DNA of 64,000 nucleotides from Nocardioides sp. WS12 (GCF_014108865.1 NZ_CP053928.1:3100001-3164000); one strand, 5' to 3'. Positions 40,568 to 49,697 are shown, counted from the stretch's first letter. The notes: generated by a model not told the origin, from the sequence alone. Numbers and translations: made by a program.

Positions 40568-42451
40568 TCAGTAGATCGTGGCCCGGATCGCCTGCGGGCC
40601 GGTACCAGCCGCGCCGATCGTGTAGGTGACACCGGTGGTGGTCGCTGCCGCGTAGGGCCCGGTGTAGATCCCGATGCTCGGACCGCCCTGGCCGTCGCCA
40701 CCCTTGCCTCCGTTGCCGCCACGACCCCCACTTCCGCCGTCGCCGCCCCGACCGACCTCGGTCAGGCAGGTGCTGCCACCCACGCCGCCCGTGCCGCCCT
40801 GGCCACCGGTCCCGCCCTGGCCACCGAGGTCGCCGTTGCCACCGCTGCCGGTGACGACCTGAGTGCCGTTCAGCGTGACCGAGCCCAGCGGGACGTAGAT
40901 CGCGATCGAGGCGTAGCCGCCCTTGGCGCCGCGTCCGCCCCGGCCACGCATGCCGCCCTGGCCACCGCCACCGCCGCCGTTGCCGCTACCACTGAGAACG
41001 GTCAGGCCGACCTGGCCGCCGCCACCGCCACCACCGGCGCCGCCGCCGCCGTTGGTGCCGTCGTTACCCGCGAGGGACGTCGCCGGCGCGTAGCCGCCGA
41101 GGCTGAAGGTTCCGGTGCGGACCGCACCCGGAGCGCCATTGACGCCCGGCCCACCGCTGGCGCCGTTGGTGCCTGCCTTGCCGGGGTTGCCCTCGAGGCC
41201 GCCGGCGCCGCCCACCGCGCCGCCGGATCCCGATCCGCCGCTGAGGCCGTTGGCGATGCTGTCATTGGCGTCGTTCCCGCCGAACCCGCCGTTGCCGCCC
41301 AACGCCTCGGCGTCGGGGTCGCCGTAGCCGCCGCCGTCACCGCTGTCGCCACCGCTCCAGTGGTCACAGGATCCCGCGCCACCCTTGTCGCCGGCGGCAC
41401 CCCACGGGCCGTTGCCGCCGCCGATCTCGGTGATGGCGTTCCTGTTGAACTGCGCCCTGCCCGACGTGATCTTGCCGCGGGTCGCGGTGACCTTGCCGCC
41501 GTTGACGACGCTGAGCGCGATCGAGTTGGTCTCGGAGAGCGCGTTCTCGAGGCTGACCTCCCCGAGGGTGGCGTTGCCGCCCGCCACCTTGAGCGCGACA
41601 GCGTCGCCGGCCACGATCAGGTTCAGCAACTGGAGTTCGCTGGTGCCCTGGATCAGGAACGGCAGTCCGTTCGACCCGGTGGGGGTGTGGCTCCGCTTCC
41701 AGGTGAGGTCGTAGCCGCCAAAGATGCTCATCCCGTCGGGGACGGTCACGCCCGGCGCGTTGGGCGACCAGATGCCGGTCACCAGCATCGTGTTGCGGGT
41801 GGCCGAACGCAGGTTGATCGCCTGCGCCATCGTCCGCACCGGCAGGGCCTTGGTGCCCGGGTTGACCTCCTGGCCGGAGTCGGGAGACACGAAAATCGCG
41901 GTCTTCGCGTCCCCGTCGATGCCGTCGCAGTTGGCGTCGACGAAGGCCAGGTCGGGGCGGTCCAGCGCCGTCGGGTTGATCGACGCGCTCAGCGGGGCGC
42001 AGTCCCCGACAGCCGAGCCGTCAGCGTCCAGGTCAAGGGCCCGGGTGCCAGTGAAGGTCTGCGCCACGGCCTGCAGGCCGGCAACGTCCTTGACCGGCTG
42101 TGACGACGTGCGCGTGTACTTGATGGACGGCTTGGCCGAGATGTCCGTCGTGCTCCGCTCGGTGATGTGGATGAGGAGCGTCTTCACCCCGGACGCTGCG
42201 GCGACCCTGGTCACGGTGTAGCCGGAGACCACGAACGGGAAGCCGCTGGTGTCGAGCAGGTGCTTGATCGGCTCGGAGTAGGTCAGCTGGACGCGGTCCG
42301 CCTTGTTGTCCTTGTCGGTGTCGAGCATCGACGCAGCGACAATCTTCGGCGCGACGTTGGCAGCGTGTGCGGCCGGCGCGGGAGTCGCACCCAACGCAGC
42401 GACAGCGGCCACCGGGGCAACGGCGAAGGCGATCGGACGAAGCATTTTCAT
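40568..42451 (-). CDS. Secreted glycine-rich PGRS-like surface protein
   Basis: Exported protein of 627 aa. It starts MKMLRPIAFAVAPVAAVAAL with a cleavable signal peptide ending near AHA. Residues about 35-130 form a possible Ig-like domain (DTDKDNKADRVQLTYSEP), about 160-330 look like a parallel-beta/pectin-lyase-like region, and from about residue 345 on it is a Gly-rich GGxGG array like mycobacterial PE_PGRS proteins, ending in an IYTGPYAAAT tail. Acidic repeats suggest calcium binding. The start codon overlaps the stop of the tiny gene before it (ATGA). Role unknown; likely cell surface. Confidence 0.7.
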   Translation of the reverse strand: MKMLRPIAFAVAPVAAVAALGATPAPAAHAANVAPKIVAASMLDTDKDNKADRVQLTYSEPIKHLLDTSGFPFVVSGYTVTRVAAASGVKTLLIHITERSTTDISAKPSIKYTRTSSQPVKDVAGLQAVAQTFTGTRALDLDADGSAVGDCAPLSASINPTALDRPDLAFVDANCDGIDGDAKTAIFVSPDSGQEVNPGTKALPVRTMAQAINLRSATRNTMLVTGIWSPNAPGVTVPDGMSIFGGYDLTWKRSHTPTGSNGLPFLIQGTSELQLLNLIVAGDAVALKVAGGNATLGEVSLENALSETNSIALSVVNGGKVTATRGKITSGRAQFNRNAITEIGGGNGPWGAAGDKGGAGSCDHWSGGDSGDGGGYGDPDAEALGGNGGFGGNDANDSIANGLSGGSGSGGAVGGAGGLEGNPGKAGTNGASGGPGVNGAPGAVRTGTFSLGGYAPATSLAGNDGTNGGGGAGGGGGGGQVGLTVLSGSGNGGGGGGQGGMRGRGGRGAKGGYASIAIYVPLGSVTLNGTQVVTGSGGNGDLGGQGGTGGQGGTGGVGGSTCLTEVGRGGDGGSGGRGGNGGKGGDGQGGPSIGIYTGPYAAATTTGVTYTIGAAGTGPQAIRATIY

Positions 42452-42624
42452 GAGGGGTTCCTTGAGTCGAGAGGAGAGACGTTGAGGCGATCGATGAGTT
42501 CGAGGAACTGGAGCATCCCGTTGAACTCGCGGGGCTCCTGGTCACCTGAGGTGACCAGCCCGCGAAGGGGGGTGCTGCCGGCGTCGATGACGAGCCGCAG
42601 GGTGATCGGGTTGTCCAGTTCCAC
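42448..42624 (-). CDS. Small conserved-looking ORF upstream of the Gly-rich gene
   Basis: Predicted 58-aa protein from GTG 42624 (VELDNPITLRLVIDAG), ending DRLNVSPLDSRNPS. The stop overlaps the next gene's ATG (ATGA), and codons show the high G/C third positions of real genes here. The central REFNGMLQFLELIDRLN looks like a folded helix. I do not recognise the family. It lies in the short gap between the LuxR-type regulator and the Gly-rich gene. It could be a chaperone or regulator of the following protein, but this is only positional inference. Confidence 0.45.
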   Translation of the reverse strand: MELDNPITLRLVIDAGSTPLRGLVTSGDQEPREFNGMLQFLELIDRLNVSPLDSRNPS

Positions 42625-42712
42625 GAGATGAGCGTCGCGGGAACGACCCCACCCGCACATTGAGGACGGACCCCACCCTTTGCGTGGGCACACCCCACCG
42701 TCAGGTGGGGGG

Positions 42713-45400
42713 TCAGAGGGTGGGGAGGTCCGTTCGGGACTCGATGCCGAGCTTCCGGAACACGGATGCCAGGTGCTTCTCGACCGTCGTCGGCTGGACG
42801 AACAGCTCCCGCGCGATGTCGGCGTTGCGCAGTCCCGAGGCGGCGAGCCGGGCGACCCGGAGCTCGGAGGCGGTCAGCGCTTCCACCCCGGTCCGGGCGG
42901 TCGTGCGGGGGCGGGATCCCGCGGCGGTGAGCTCATCGGTGGCGCGGTCCACCAGCGGCCGGGCCCCACACCGATGGGCGAGGTCCATGGCCTCCGCGAG
43001 GGGTTCGCGGGCATCCGTTCGGTGTCCGGCCCGGCGCAACGCGGCGCCCAGTTCGACGAGCGCGTGAGCCCGCTTGAGCGGGAGTCCCCCGTCGTCGTAC
43101 ACGGCAACGGCCTCGCGGAGCAGGTCGATGGAGACCGGTTCCTCGAGCAGGGCCCGCACCCTGAGGACGCGGCCGAGCCCGTTCGGGGCGCCGAAGCGGA
43201 CGGCGGCGTCGTACGCCGGCGCGATGGTCTCGATCGCCTCGTCCTTCCTCCCCAGCCCGACGAGTGCCTGGGCGGCGTCGATCCGCCACGGGGACAGTTC
43301 GGTGATGATCCACTCGACCGAGTCGAGCTTCTCCCCCGCGCTCCGCAGGAGAGACAGGCCACCTTCCGGGTCGCCCGTCCGAGTGCGGACCCGGCCGGTC
43401 GCGGCCTCGGCGAGGGCGGCGAACGCAGTGTCCTCGCGCTGCGAGGGGAACTTGAAGCCCTCGGCCGCCGCGATCGCGCCCGCCTGATCGCCCAGTTCCA
43501 GACGACTCTGCATCAGCGTCGCCGCGGCGACCGGACCGGTCAGTGCGAAGGTGCCGTCGGTGATGGCCAGGGCTTCGTTGGCGTCGTGCTCGGCCTCGGC
43601 GATCCGACCCAACCGATAGAGCGTCTGCGAGCGCACGGTGAGTGCCTCGGCCCGCCACATCGGCGAATCCGTGTCCTCCGCTGCTGCCCGATAGCGGTCG
43701 ACGAAGTCGAGCGTCCGGTCCAGGTCGCCGAGGTGCAGCAGCAGGAAGAGCCACGTGGCCGGCGACCGTCGCTTGGCGGAGTGGGTGTTCTGTCCGGACG
43801 TCACCTTCGCGATCAGGGGCCGGATCTCTGCAGCCGGGGTGCCTCGTGCCAGCCGGTACAGGATCACGGGGAGCAGGCAGTCCCGCTCGACCTGGGTCTG
43901 GCCCGTCAGGCTGGCGAACCGGTCCAGCAGCTCGGGTGAAGGTCGTTCAGCCCCGGGCGTGACGCACTGCAGCATCAGCTTCATGGCAAGCATGGCGTCC
44001 GGTCGGCTGTCCTCGCCCGAGCGTACGTCGACCGTCCGGTCTGCAAGCTCGATCGCCGCGGTCGAGCGGCCGGCAATCCACAACAGGTGGGTGCGAGTGA
44101 CGTCCAGTGCCACCTGCGCCTGATCGCCCGACCCATGGGCGTCGATCCCACCGAGCGTCGCGACGTCGGCGGCGTCGGCCCGCTCTGCGTCGGCGCCCAG
44201 GGCGCGACCCAGGAACCGAGCGGCGGCGTCAGGCGCGCCGCGGGCCACGGCCGCCCGCGCCGCGCGTTGCAGCGCAGGTCGGACCCACGGCGCGTCGACA
44301 GCGGGCGCGAGCAGGAGTTGAGCAGCGATGGCCTCGACCGGCGCCGACAGCTCATGCAACACCTCCGCCGCTGCGAAGTGTCTGGTTGCGCGCAGCGGAG
44401 CCGCCAGGTCGTCGTACACGGCCTCACGGACGACGGGATGGGTGAACGCGAGGGACTGGTCCAGGATGTCGAGCCCGATCAGCGCGACGGCCGCCTCTCC
44501 GGCCGCGGCGACGCTGAGGTCGGCAAGGCGGGCGGCTGCGGCCACCGTGGGTGCGTCGCCGAGCACGGCGACCGCCTGGGCGAGCGACACGGCGGCATCC
44601 CCGGCCCGCGCAATCCGCACGAACACCAGTCGGCCGATGGTGCCGGGGGCGAGTTCGGCGAGCCGGGCTGCGCCGTCAGCCGTGGGTTCGATGCCCTCGG
44701 TGGCCATCGTCGCCGACAGCTCGGAGAGGAAGAGCGGATTGCCGCGGGTCCAGGTCATGCAGGCGTCGATGAAGACCTCGGCGACGTCGCCGAGGCGCTC
44801 CCGAAGGACGGCGCCGACGGCGTCGCGGGTCAGTGGCCCAAGGGCGACCTCGGTTCCGCTCACGGTGTGGCCGAGCTCGGCCAGGATCGAGCCGTGCTGC
44901 TGGCCGCTCCGGACCGCGAGCACCAGTCCGATGCCGGTGCCGGACAGGCGGCGGGCGAGGAAGTGCAGGAACCGCAGGGATGGCTCGTCGACCCACTGGA
45001 GGTCGTCGACCACGACCAGCAACGGCCGCTGGGCCGCGGCGCGGGTCAGGGCGTCGAGCAGGGCGTCGAGCAACGCGAAGAGCGCTCCGGCCGGTGCGTC
45101 CGCGGAGGCACGACCGCCCTCGTCGACCAGTTCGTCACGCAGGGCCTCGGGGAGCTGGGCGAAGAGTGCACGGACGACGCCGAAGCCGTAGTCCTGTTCC
45201 ATGGTGTGCCCGGTGGCGGACAGGCAGACCACCCCGCCGGCGGAGGCTTCGGCCATCAAGGCGCCGAGGAGCCGGGTCTTGCCGATGCCCGGCGCACCGG
45301 TCACCAGGGCGGCGCGTCCGGTGCCGGCGCGTGCGGCGACCAGGACCGCTTGCAAGGCCTCCAGCGAGCGCTCACGCTCGAAGAGCAGATCGGCCGGCAC
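42713..45400 (-). CDS. LuxR-type ATP-binding transcriptional regulator (LAL/MalT-like)
   Basis: Large regulator (895 aa). N-terminal ATPase domain with Walker A TGAPGIGKTRLL (about residue 34) and Walker B LLVVVDDLQWVDE, then a long TPR-like helical region and a C-terminal LuxR HTH: LTASELRVARLAASGLRNADIARELFVQPTTVEKHLASVFRKLGI. Such LAL regulators activate nearby target genes in response to ligands bound by the central part. GTG start at 45400. The tiny ORF and Gly-rich gene follow directly on the same strand and may be targets (inference). Confidence 0.9.
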   Translation of the reverse strand: MPADLLFERERSLEALQAVLVAARAGTGRAALVTGAPGIGKTRLLGALMAEASAGGVVCLSATGHTMEQDYGFGVVRALFAQLPEALRDELVDEGGRASADAPAGALFALLDALLDALTRAAAQRPLLVVVDDLQWVDEPSLRFLHFLARRLSGTGIGLVLAVRSGQQHGSILAELGHTVSGTEVALGPLTRDAVGAVLRERLGDVAEVFIDACMTWTRGNPLFLSELSATMATEGIEPTADGAARLAELAPGTIGRLVFVRIARAGDAAVSLAQAVAVLGDAPTVAAAARLADLSVAAAGEAAVALIGLDILDQSLAFTHPVVREAVYDDLAAPLRATRHFAAAEVLHELSAPVEAIAAQLLLAPAVDAPWVRPALQRAARAAVARGAPDAAARFLGRALGADAERADAADVATLGGIDAHGSGDQAQVALDVTRTHLLWIAGRSTAAIELADRTVDVRSGEDSRPDAMLAMKLMLQCVTPGAERPSPELLDRFASLTGQTQVERDCLLPVILYRLARGTPAAEIRPLIAKVTSGQNTHSAKRRSPATWLFLLLHLGDLDRTLDFVDRYRAAAEDTDSPMWRAEALTVRSQTLYRLGRIAEAEHDANEALAITDGTFALTGPVAAATLMQSRLELGDQAGAIAAAEGFKFPSQREDTAFAALAEAATGRVRTRTGDPEGGLSLLRSAGEKLDSVEWIITELSPWRIDAAQALVGLGRKDEAIETIAPAYDAAVRFGAPNGLGRVLRVRALLEEPVSIDLLREAVAVYDDGGLPLKRAHALVELGAALRRAGHRTDAREPLAEAMDLAHRCGARPLVDRATDELTAAGSRPRTTARTGVEALTASELRVARLAASGLRNADIARELFVQPTTVEKHLASVFRKLGIESRTDLPTL

Positions 45401-45538
45401 GGCACCGATGATGCCGGATCCGGACGGGAGTTCGGTCGGAACCGCGGAATCCGTCCTCCGGATGGTCGGGTGATCTCTCGGCCAAGTTCCGGTGACGGCC
45501 CCGTTTCACGACGGTCCTTCCGGCGATACCGTGGGCCC

Positions 45539-46213
45539 GTGACGCCGCCCGATGAGTGGAAGACCTACAACCCGGACCCGTCCCCCGACGCTGAGCCCGC
45601 CGGGAAGATCGAGCCGTACCAGCCGCCTTCTCCGCCGACCAGGCCGAAGAAGCCGCGGACCATCAAGGAGCGCACCGTACGACGCCGGAGCCCGGCTGTG
45701 CCGCTGCTGATCGGTGCCGTGGTGATCGGCGGGATCGGGTGGGGCGCCGTGTCGATCGCCAGGTCCGCGTTCGGCACTGCCGAGCCGCAGACCGTGGAGG
45801 GATTCACGAGCCTGCTCGAGGACATCGAGGAGAAGAACGGATCGACCGAAGTCTTCGAGGCCGTGATCTACCCCGGCTACGCACGTGTCGACTTGCCGCT
45901 GGCGCCGAACGACGAGCGCGAGATCAGTTACCGCTGGGATGGCAGCTTCGGCATGGAGATCAAGGGCACCGACGACGCAGAGCCGTTCGACCTGGCCGAC
46001 GTCGATCCGGCGCACTTCGCCCGGATGTGCGACGAGGTGTCGGCCTTGATCGACGACCCGGGCAACTGCTACCTGATCATCCGCAAGCCCGACGACACGT
46101 TCCCCGATCGCGCCGACGCCTGGATCTCGGCGTACGTCTCGAACGAGTTCAGCCAGAGCGCCTCGATCAACTACGACCTCGAGGGCAACGAGGTCGACCG
46201 CAGCGACAACTGA
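45539..46213 (+). CDS. Membrane-anchored hypothetical protein
   Basis: Protein of 224 aa with a Pro-rich cytoplasmic N-terminus (residues 1-45), one membrane segment (about 50-72, PLLIGAVVIGGIGWGAVSIA), and an extracytoplasmic domain of about 150 residues containing MCDEVSALIDDPGNCYLIIRKPDD with two Cys that could form a disulfide. The GTG at 45539 is in frame with these features; the longer frame overlaps the divergent regulator. I do not recognise a family. It diverges from the LuxR regulator across 138 bases. Confidence 0.6.
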   Translation: MTPPDEWKTYNPDPSPDAEPAGKIEPYQPPSPPTRPKKPRTIKERTVRRRSPAVPLLIGAVVIGGIGWGAVSIARSAFGTAEPQTVEGFTSLLEDIEEKNGSTEVFEAVIYPGYARVDLPLAPNDEREISYRWDGSFGMEIKGTDDAEPFDLADVDPAHFARMCDEVSALIDDPGNCYLIIRKPDDTFPDRADAWISAYVSNEFSQSASINYDLEGNEVDRSDN

Positions 46214-46214
46214 T

Positions 46215-47546
46215 CTACCGGTGCCTGCGCCAGGGCCGGGTTGCCTCGAGTTGGGCAGCCAGGCCGAGCAGGAGAGCCTCTCCACCGGGTCGGGCGACGA
46301 GCTGGATCGCAAGCGGCGTGCTCCCGGACCCCGTTCCCGCTGGTACGACGATCGCGGGCCACCCCGCGAGGTTCCACGGAGCGGCGAACGGTGCGTGGCG
46401 CGCGTCCGAGAAGGAGTTGGCGAGCCACCCCCGCTCGGACCAGGCGGCGGACGACTTCGGATACCGCGCCAGTGCCGGGGTCAGCAAGACGTCGTGGTCA
46501 GCAAAGAGCTGCTCCGCGCGAGCGATCCAGGCCGCGCGACCCTTGTCCTTCGGGAAGCCGGCCTTGAGGACCATCCGCCCCAGGGCGGCATGGCGCCGCG
46601 TGCGCTTGGCCATCTGGTCGCGATCCTGCAGCCACTGCGCATCGAGTTCCGTCCCCGCAGTCCAGCGCGCAATCTCGCGTGCAGCGAGGGCCTGGCCGTA
46701 GTTCGGATCGGCCTCCCCGACGGTGTGCCCCGCGGTCCGCAACAGTTCGGTGGTGGAGAGTGCGGCTCCACGCCAGTCCTTGTGCAGCGGGTTGAGCGGC
46801 ATCGGCACCTTGGTCGAGAGGGCGACGCGCAGGGCGCGCGGTTCCCGCACCTCTGCGAGGTCCGGTTGGTCGGCCATCACCGAGAGCACGAGGGCGGCGT
46901 CGGCCACGGTGGTGGCCAGCGGTCCGTTCTCCGACATGTCGAACCAGGAACCGTTGCCGAGATCAGCCGGTACGACGCCGAGGCCGGGTTTGATGCCCAC
47001 GAGACCGCAGCAGGCGGCAGGGATCCGGATCGACCCCATGCCGTCATTGCCGTGGGCGACGGGCACCATCCCGGCAGCGACTGCCGCCGCAGACCCGCCG
47101 GAGGAGCCGCCGGGCGTGCGGTTGAGGTCCAACGGGTTGCGGGTCACGCCGAAGCTCGAGTCGGTGGCGCCGAAGACGCAGAGTTCGGGTACGCGCGTCA
47201 GGCCCACCACCACGGCACCCGCCGCACGCAGGCGACGGACGACTTCGTGGTCGGAGTCCTGTGGAGCCGGATCGCTGCCCGTCGAGCCGTCGCGCATCGG
47301 TTCTCCAGCGACCTGGACGTTGTCCTTGATCGCGATCGGGACCCCCGCGAGGGGAAGGAGCGATCGATCGGCCAGGCGGTCCACGGCGTCGGCCTCGTCG
47401 AGTGCGCGTTCGCGGCGTACGACCTGGAAGGCGCCAACGGGACCATCGAGGTCAGCGATGCGGTCGAGCGCTGCCTGGGTGTGTTCGCGAGCGGAGCTCT
47501 CGCCACCGCGGACGGAAGCCGCGATCTGGCTGGCGGTCATCGTCAT
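46215..47546 (-). CDS. Amidase signature enzyme
   Basis: Hydrolase of the amidase signature family (443 aa), cleaving amide bonds. Ser-cisSer-Lys triad: K74 in PIAIKDNVQVAGEP, the Ser in TPGGSSGGSAAAVAAG (about residue 149), and S172 in GMGSIRIPAACCGLVGIKP. The substrate is unknown; adjacent genes give no clear hint. ATG start at 47546 (47540 also possible). It follows tRNA-Leu and its terminator on the same strand, so it has its own promoter in the 77-base gap. Confidence 0.92.
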   Translation of the reverse strand: MTMTASQIAASVRGGESSAREHTQAALDRIADLDGPVGAFQVVRRERALDEADAVDRLADRSLLPLAGVPIAIKDNVQVAGEPMRDGSTGSDPAPQDSDHEVVRRLRAAGAVVVGLTRVPELCVFGATDSSFGVTRNPLDLNRTPGGSSGGSAAAVAAGMVPVAHGNDGMGSIRIPAACCGLVGIKPGLGVVPADLGNGSWFDMSENGPLATTVADAALVLSVMADQPDLAEVREPRALRVALSTKVPMPLNPLHKDWRGAALSTTELLRTAGHTVGEADPNYGQALAAREIARWTAGTELDAQWLQDRDQMAKRTRRHAALGRMVLKAGFPKDKGRAAWIARAEQLFADHDVLLTPALARYPKSSAAWSERGWLANSFSDARHAPFAAPWNLAGWPAIVVPAGTGSGSTPLAIQLVARPGGEALLLGLAAQLEATRPWRRHR

Positions 47547-47592
47547 CTCGGCAGGCTAGCCCCCGAGCGGACCGGACGAGCCGGGAAATGCC

Positions 47593-47619
47593 GGAAGGCC
47601 CCACAACGTGGGGCCTTCC
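47593..47619 (-). terminator. Rho-independent-type terminator after tRNA-Leu
   Basis: Perfect 12-bp inverted repeat GGAAGGCCCCAC / GTGGGGCCTTCC with the 3-base loop AAC, 4 bases after the tRNA 3' end on the minus strand. No clear T-run follows, as is frequent in high-GC actinobacteria. It should end the tRNA transcript before the amidase gene. Confidence 0.7.
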
Positions 47620-47623
47620 AGAG

Positions 47624-47709
47624 TGTCCGAGGGGGGACTTGAACCCCCACGCCCTAATACGGGCACTAGCACCTCAAGCTAGCGCGTCTGCCAATTCCGC
47701 CACCCGGAC
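47624..47709 (-). tRNA. tRNA-Leu (anticodon GAG)
   Basis: Minus-strand cloverleaf of 86 bases. Acceptor 5' GTCCGGG pairs with 3' CTCGGAC (one G-U), discriminator A at 47624, CCA not encoded. The anticodon stem CTAGC/GCTAG encloses the loop TTGAGGT, giving GAG; the long variable arm (TGCCCGTATTAGGGCG) is typical of class II leucine tRNA; the T arm is GGGGG-TTCAAGT-CCCCC. A strong terminator follows at once. Confidence 0.95.
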
Positions 47710-47844
47710 GAGTGCGTGGAAACGTTAGCAAAGGGTGGCCCCAAGCACCGCATCGGGACCCCTCTCCGGGGACGTTGCCTTGAACCGTGCCCACCTGCGT
47801 GCAACCTTGGGACAGGTCTCTGACCTCGAACCGGGAAGGCAATC

Positions 47845-48120
47845 ATGCTCACCCTGACTGAGAACGCCTGCACGATCGTCAAGCAGATGACCGAAGTGTC
47901 CGCAGTGCCGGACACCGCTGGACTCCGCATCACCGCGGCCGACACGGGCTTCACCGTGATGGCCAGCAACGAGCCCGACACCGGGGATCGCATCGTCGAA
48001 CAGGACGGTGCCACCGTCTTCCTCGACCCGAAGGCCGCCGATCAACTCGATGCGATGGTGCTCGACGCCGGGAGGGACGACACCGGCGCGGTGCAGTTCG
48101 GGCTGGTCGCTCAGGCCTGA
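47845..48120 (+). CDS. HesB/IscA-like protein lacking the cluster cysteines
   Basis: Protein of 91 aa with the HesB/IscA fold pattern: MLTLTENACTIVKQM start, AGLRITAA...GFTVMASNEPD, and VFLDPKAADQLDAMVLD. The usual C-terminal CGC and the central Cys that hold an Fe-S cluster are absent; the only Cys is at residue 9. It therefore may not carry clusters. Good ribosome-binding site GGGAAGG upstream of ATG 47845. The next gene, an orphan effector domain, starts 37 bases on. Confidence 0.75.
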   Translation: MLTLTENACTIVKQMTEVSAVPDTAGLRITAADTGFTVMASNEPDTGDRIVEQDGATVFLDPKAADQLDAMVLDAGRDDTGAVQFGLVAQA

Positions 48121-48157
48121 TCCGACCCCACGGGGTCACGTCTGGGATCGTGGGGGC

Positions 48158-48751
48158 ATGCAGCAGTTGCGTGTCGCCTTCGTCTCCGGCGTGACCCCCG
48201 ACAAGTGGGCCCGCGCCTGGCGCGAGCGCAACCCGAAGATCCGGCTCGAGTTGCAGCCGATCGAGCAGGACCAGCAGCGCGTCGTACTCGATGACGGCAC
48301 GGCCGACATGGTCATCGCGCGGCTGCCCGTCGACCTTGAGTCCCCCACGCCCCTCCACTGTGTGAAGTTGTACGACGAAGTGCCGGTCGTGGTCGCAGGA
48401 CTGGACCACTTCGTGGCGGCTGCCGACCAGGACTCCACGATCCCGATGGAGGATCTGGCCGAGGAGCAACTGGTCCTGCCGCACCCGTCCGGCTGGACGC
48501 CGAGCGTCGACCAGCTCGCGTTCCCACCGATGTCGGTGAAGGACGCGATCGAGGTCGCTGCTTCAGGCACGGGAATCGTGATCGTGCCGATGTCGGTGGC
48601 GCGACTCCACCACCGCAAGGACGTGGTCCAGCGGCCGGTCGAACTGGAACCGACGAGCGTGGCCCTGCTGTGGCTGCGTTCGGCCGACAGCGACGTCCAT
48701 CAGGACTTCGTGGGTGTGTCCCGAGGTCGTCGCCCCAGCAGCAGCCGTTGA
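48158..48751 (+). CDS. Orphan LysR-type substrate-binding domain protein
   Basis: Protein of 197 aa that resembles the effector-binding half of LysR regulators: LRVAFVSGVTPDKWARAW, IRLELQPIEQDQQ, LDDGTADMVIARLP and an AASGTGIVIVPMSVARLHH segment. No HTH precedes it, and the ATG at 48158 begins directly at the first beta strand. Such stand-alone domains are seen in actinobacteria, without a known role. It may bind a small ligand. The C-terminus is basic. Confidence 0.7.
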   Translation: MQQLRVAFVSGVTPDKWARAWRERNPKIRLELQPIEQDQQRVVLDDGTADMVIARLPVDLESPTPLHCVKLYDEVPVVVAGLDHFVAAADQDSTIPMEDLAEEQLVLPHPSGWTPSVDQLAFPPMSVKDAIEVAASGTGIVIVPMSVARLHHRKDVVQRPVELEPTSVALLWLRSADSDVHQDFVGVSRGRRPSSSR

Positions 48752-48773
48752 CACCCTCACTCTGGTCTGACCT

Positions 48774-49697
48774 CTAGCGGAGTTCGGTCCACTTCCACCA
48801 GGTGTAGTGGTACTCCCCCTGCTCGACCTGGAACCGCTTGCCGCAGTCAGCGCACTCACAGATCCGGTCCGGCTCCCACTGCCGGTAGTTGGGGACGGTC
48901 CCCACGATCCGCACGTAGCGCTTGTGCTCCTCCTTCGCGGGATCGTAGAACTGGTGCGAGAGGTACGCGGCGCAGAGGCAGACGCCCTTGCGGAAGAGTT
49001 CGACACGGGCCAGCGCATGATCCAGGTGGGCGTTGTTGGACGCGAGCATTCCGCCGAGGTCGGCATCCGCAGTTTCCCGCTTGATCGAGGGCACAGCGGC
49101 CACCAGCGGCATCAGGACCTTCGGGTCGCGGGTCCTCACGACCGTCCACAGCGCTGACCGGACGCGATCGCTGTCGCCCGACAGGAAGTCCTGGACGATC
49201 GGCGCCTGGAGCGCCTTCTCCTCCTGGGTCGGTGCCGTCACCCACTCGATCGGGAGCACGAACACGGCAGCCTTGGCAGTGTCGGGCGCTGTACCCGAGT
49301 TGTCGACGAGGACGACAGCATTGGACCCGAGTGGCCAGTACACCGCTGCATCGGAATCGAGCGCGCGGATGACGTCCGCCAGCGCGCTGCGGCGGTCGTA
49401 CGCCGTCGGGTCGGTGTCGGCGTCGTCAGTGAACAGCGACGCGTCGAACTGTTGGTGCGCCCGCCAGCGTGCATCGCCCATGTCGACCAACGGGCCGGTC
49501 AGGGCAGCCAACTCCGTTGCGTCGGAGGTGGCTCCCAGCACGAGGCAGTGCCCGAAGAACGACGTGTGTCCCTCCAGTCCGTCGATCACCCAGTCGATCC
49601 GGTCGTCCGGGGACTCGGGCCACTTCCGGAGGGAGCGCATCTCCTGGATCACGGCCATCACCCGCTCGGGGGTGGCCTCGACGATGTCCTCGCCCAT
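48774..49697 (-). CDS. Hypothetical protein with C-terminal Cys cluster
   Basis: Protein of 307 aa of unknown function. Starts MGEDIVEATPERVMAVIQEM; the body is mostly helical (AVIRALDSDAAVYWPLGSN). The C-terminus has CECADCGKRFQVEQGEYHYT, which looks like a zinc ribbon, plus GVCLCAAYLSHQF. No family is recognised. Its ATG overlaps the nucleosidase stop as TGATG, so the two genes are probably co-translated; this gives the only hint to a role. Confidence 0.6.
   Translation of the reverse strand: MGEDIVEATPERVMAVIQEMRSLRKWPESPDDRIDWVIDGLEGHTSFFGHCLVLGATSDATELAALTGPLVDMGDARWRAHQQFDASLFTDDADTDPTAYDRRSALADVIRALDSDAAVYWPLGSNAVVLVDNSGTAPDTAKAAVFVLPIEWVTAPTQEEKALQAPIVQDFLSGDSDRVRSALWTVVRTRDPKVLMPLVAAVPSIKRETADADLGGMLASNNAHLDHALARVELFRKGVCLCAAYLSHQFYDPAKEEHKRYVRIVGTVPNYRQWEPDRICECADCGKRFQVEQGEYHYTWWKWTELR

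Noticed and set aside
40670..41350. Highly repetitive GC-rich DNA that could be taken for a repeat array or CRISPR
   Set aside because: It encodes the GGxGG repeats of the secreted protein in one frame and has no regular spacer pattern.
39047..42103. A plus-strand open frame of more than 1000 codons
   Set aside because: It spans the reverse strand of the peptidase and Gly-rich genes and shows low-complexity composition typical of antisense frames.
47593..47619. Possible attenuator of the amidase gene
   Set aside because: The hairpin follows the tRNA within 4 bases and is better explained as the tRNA terminator.
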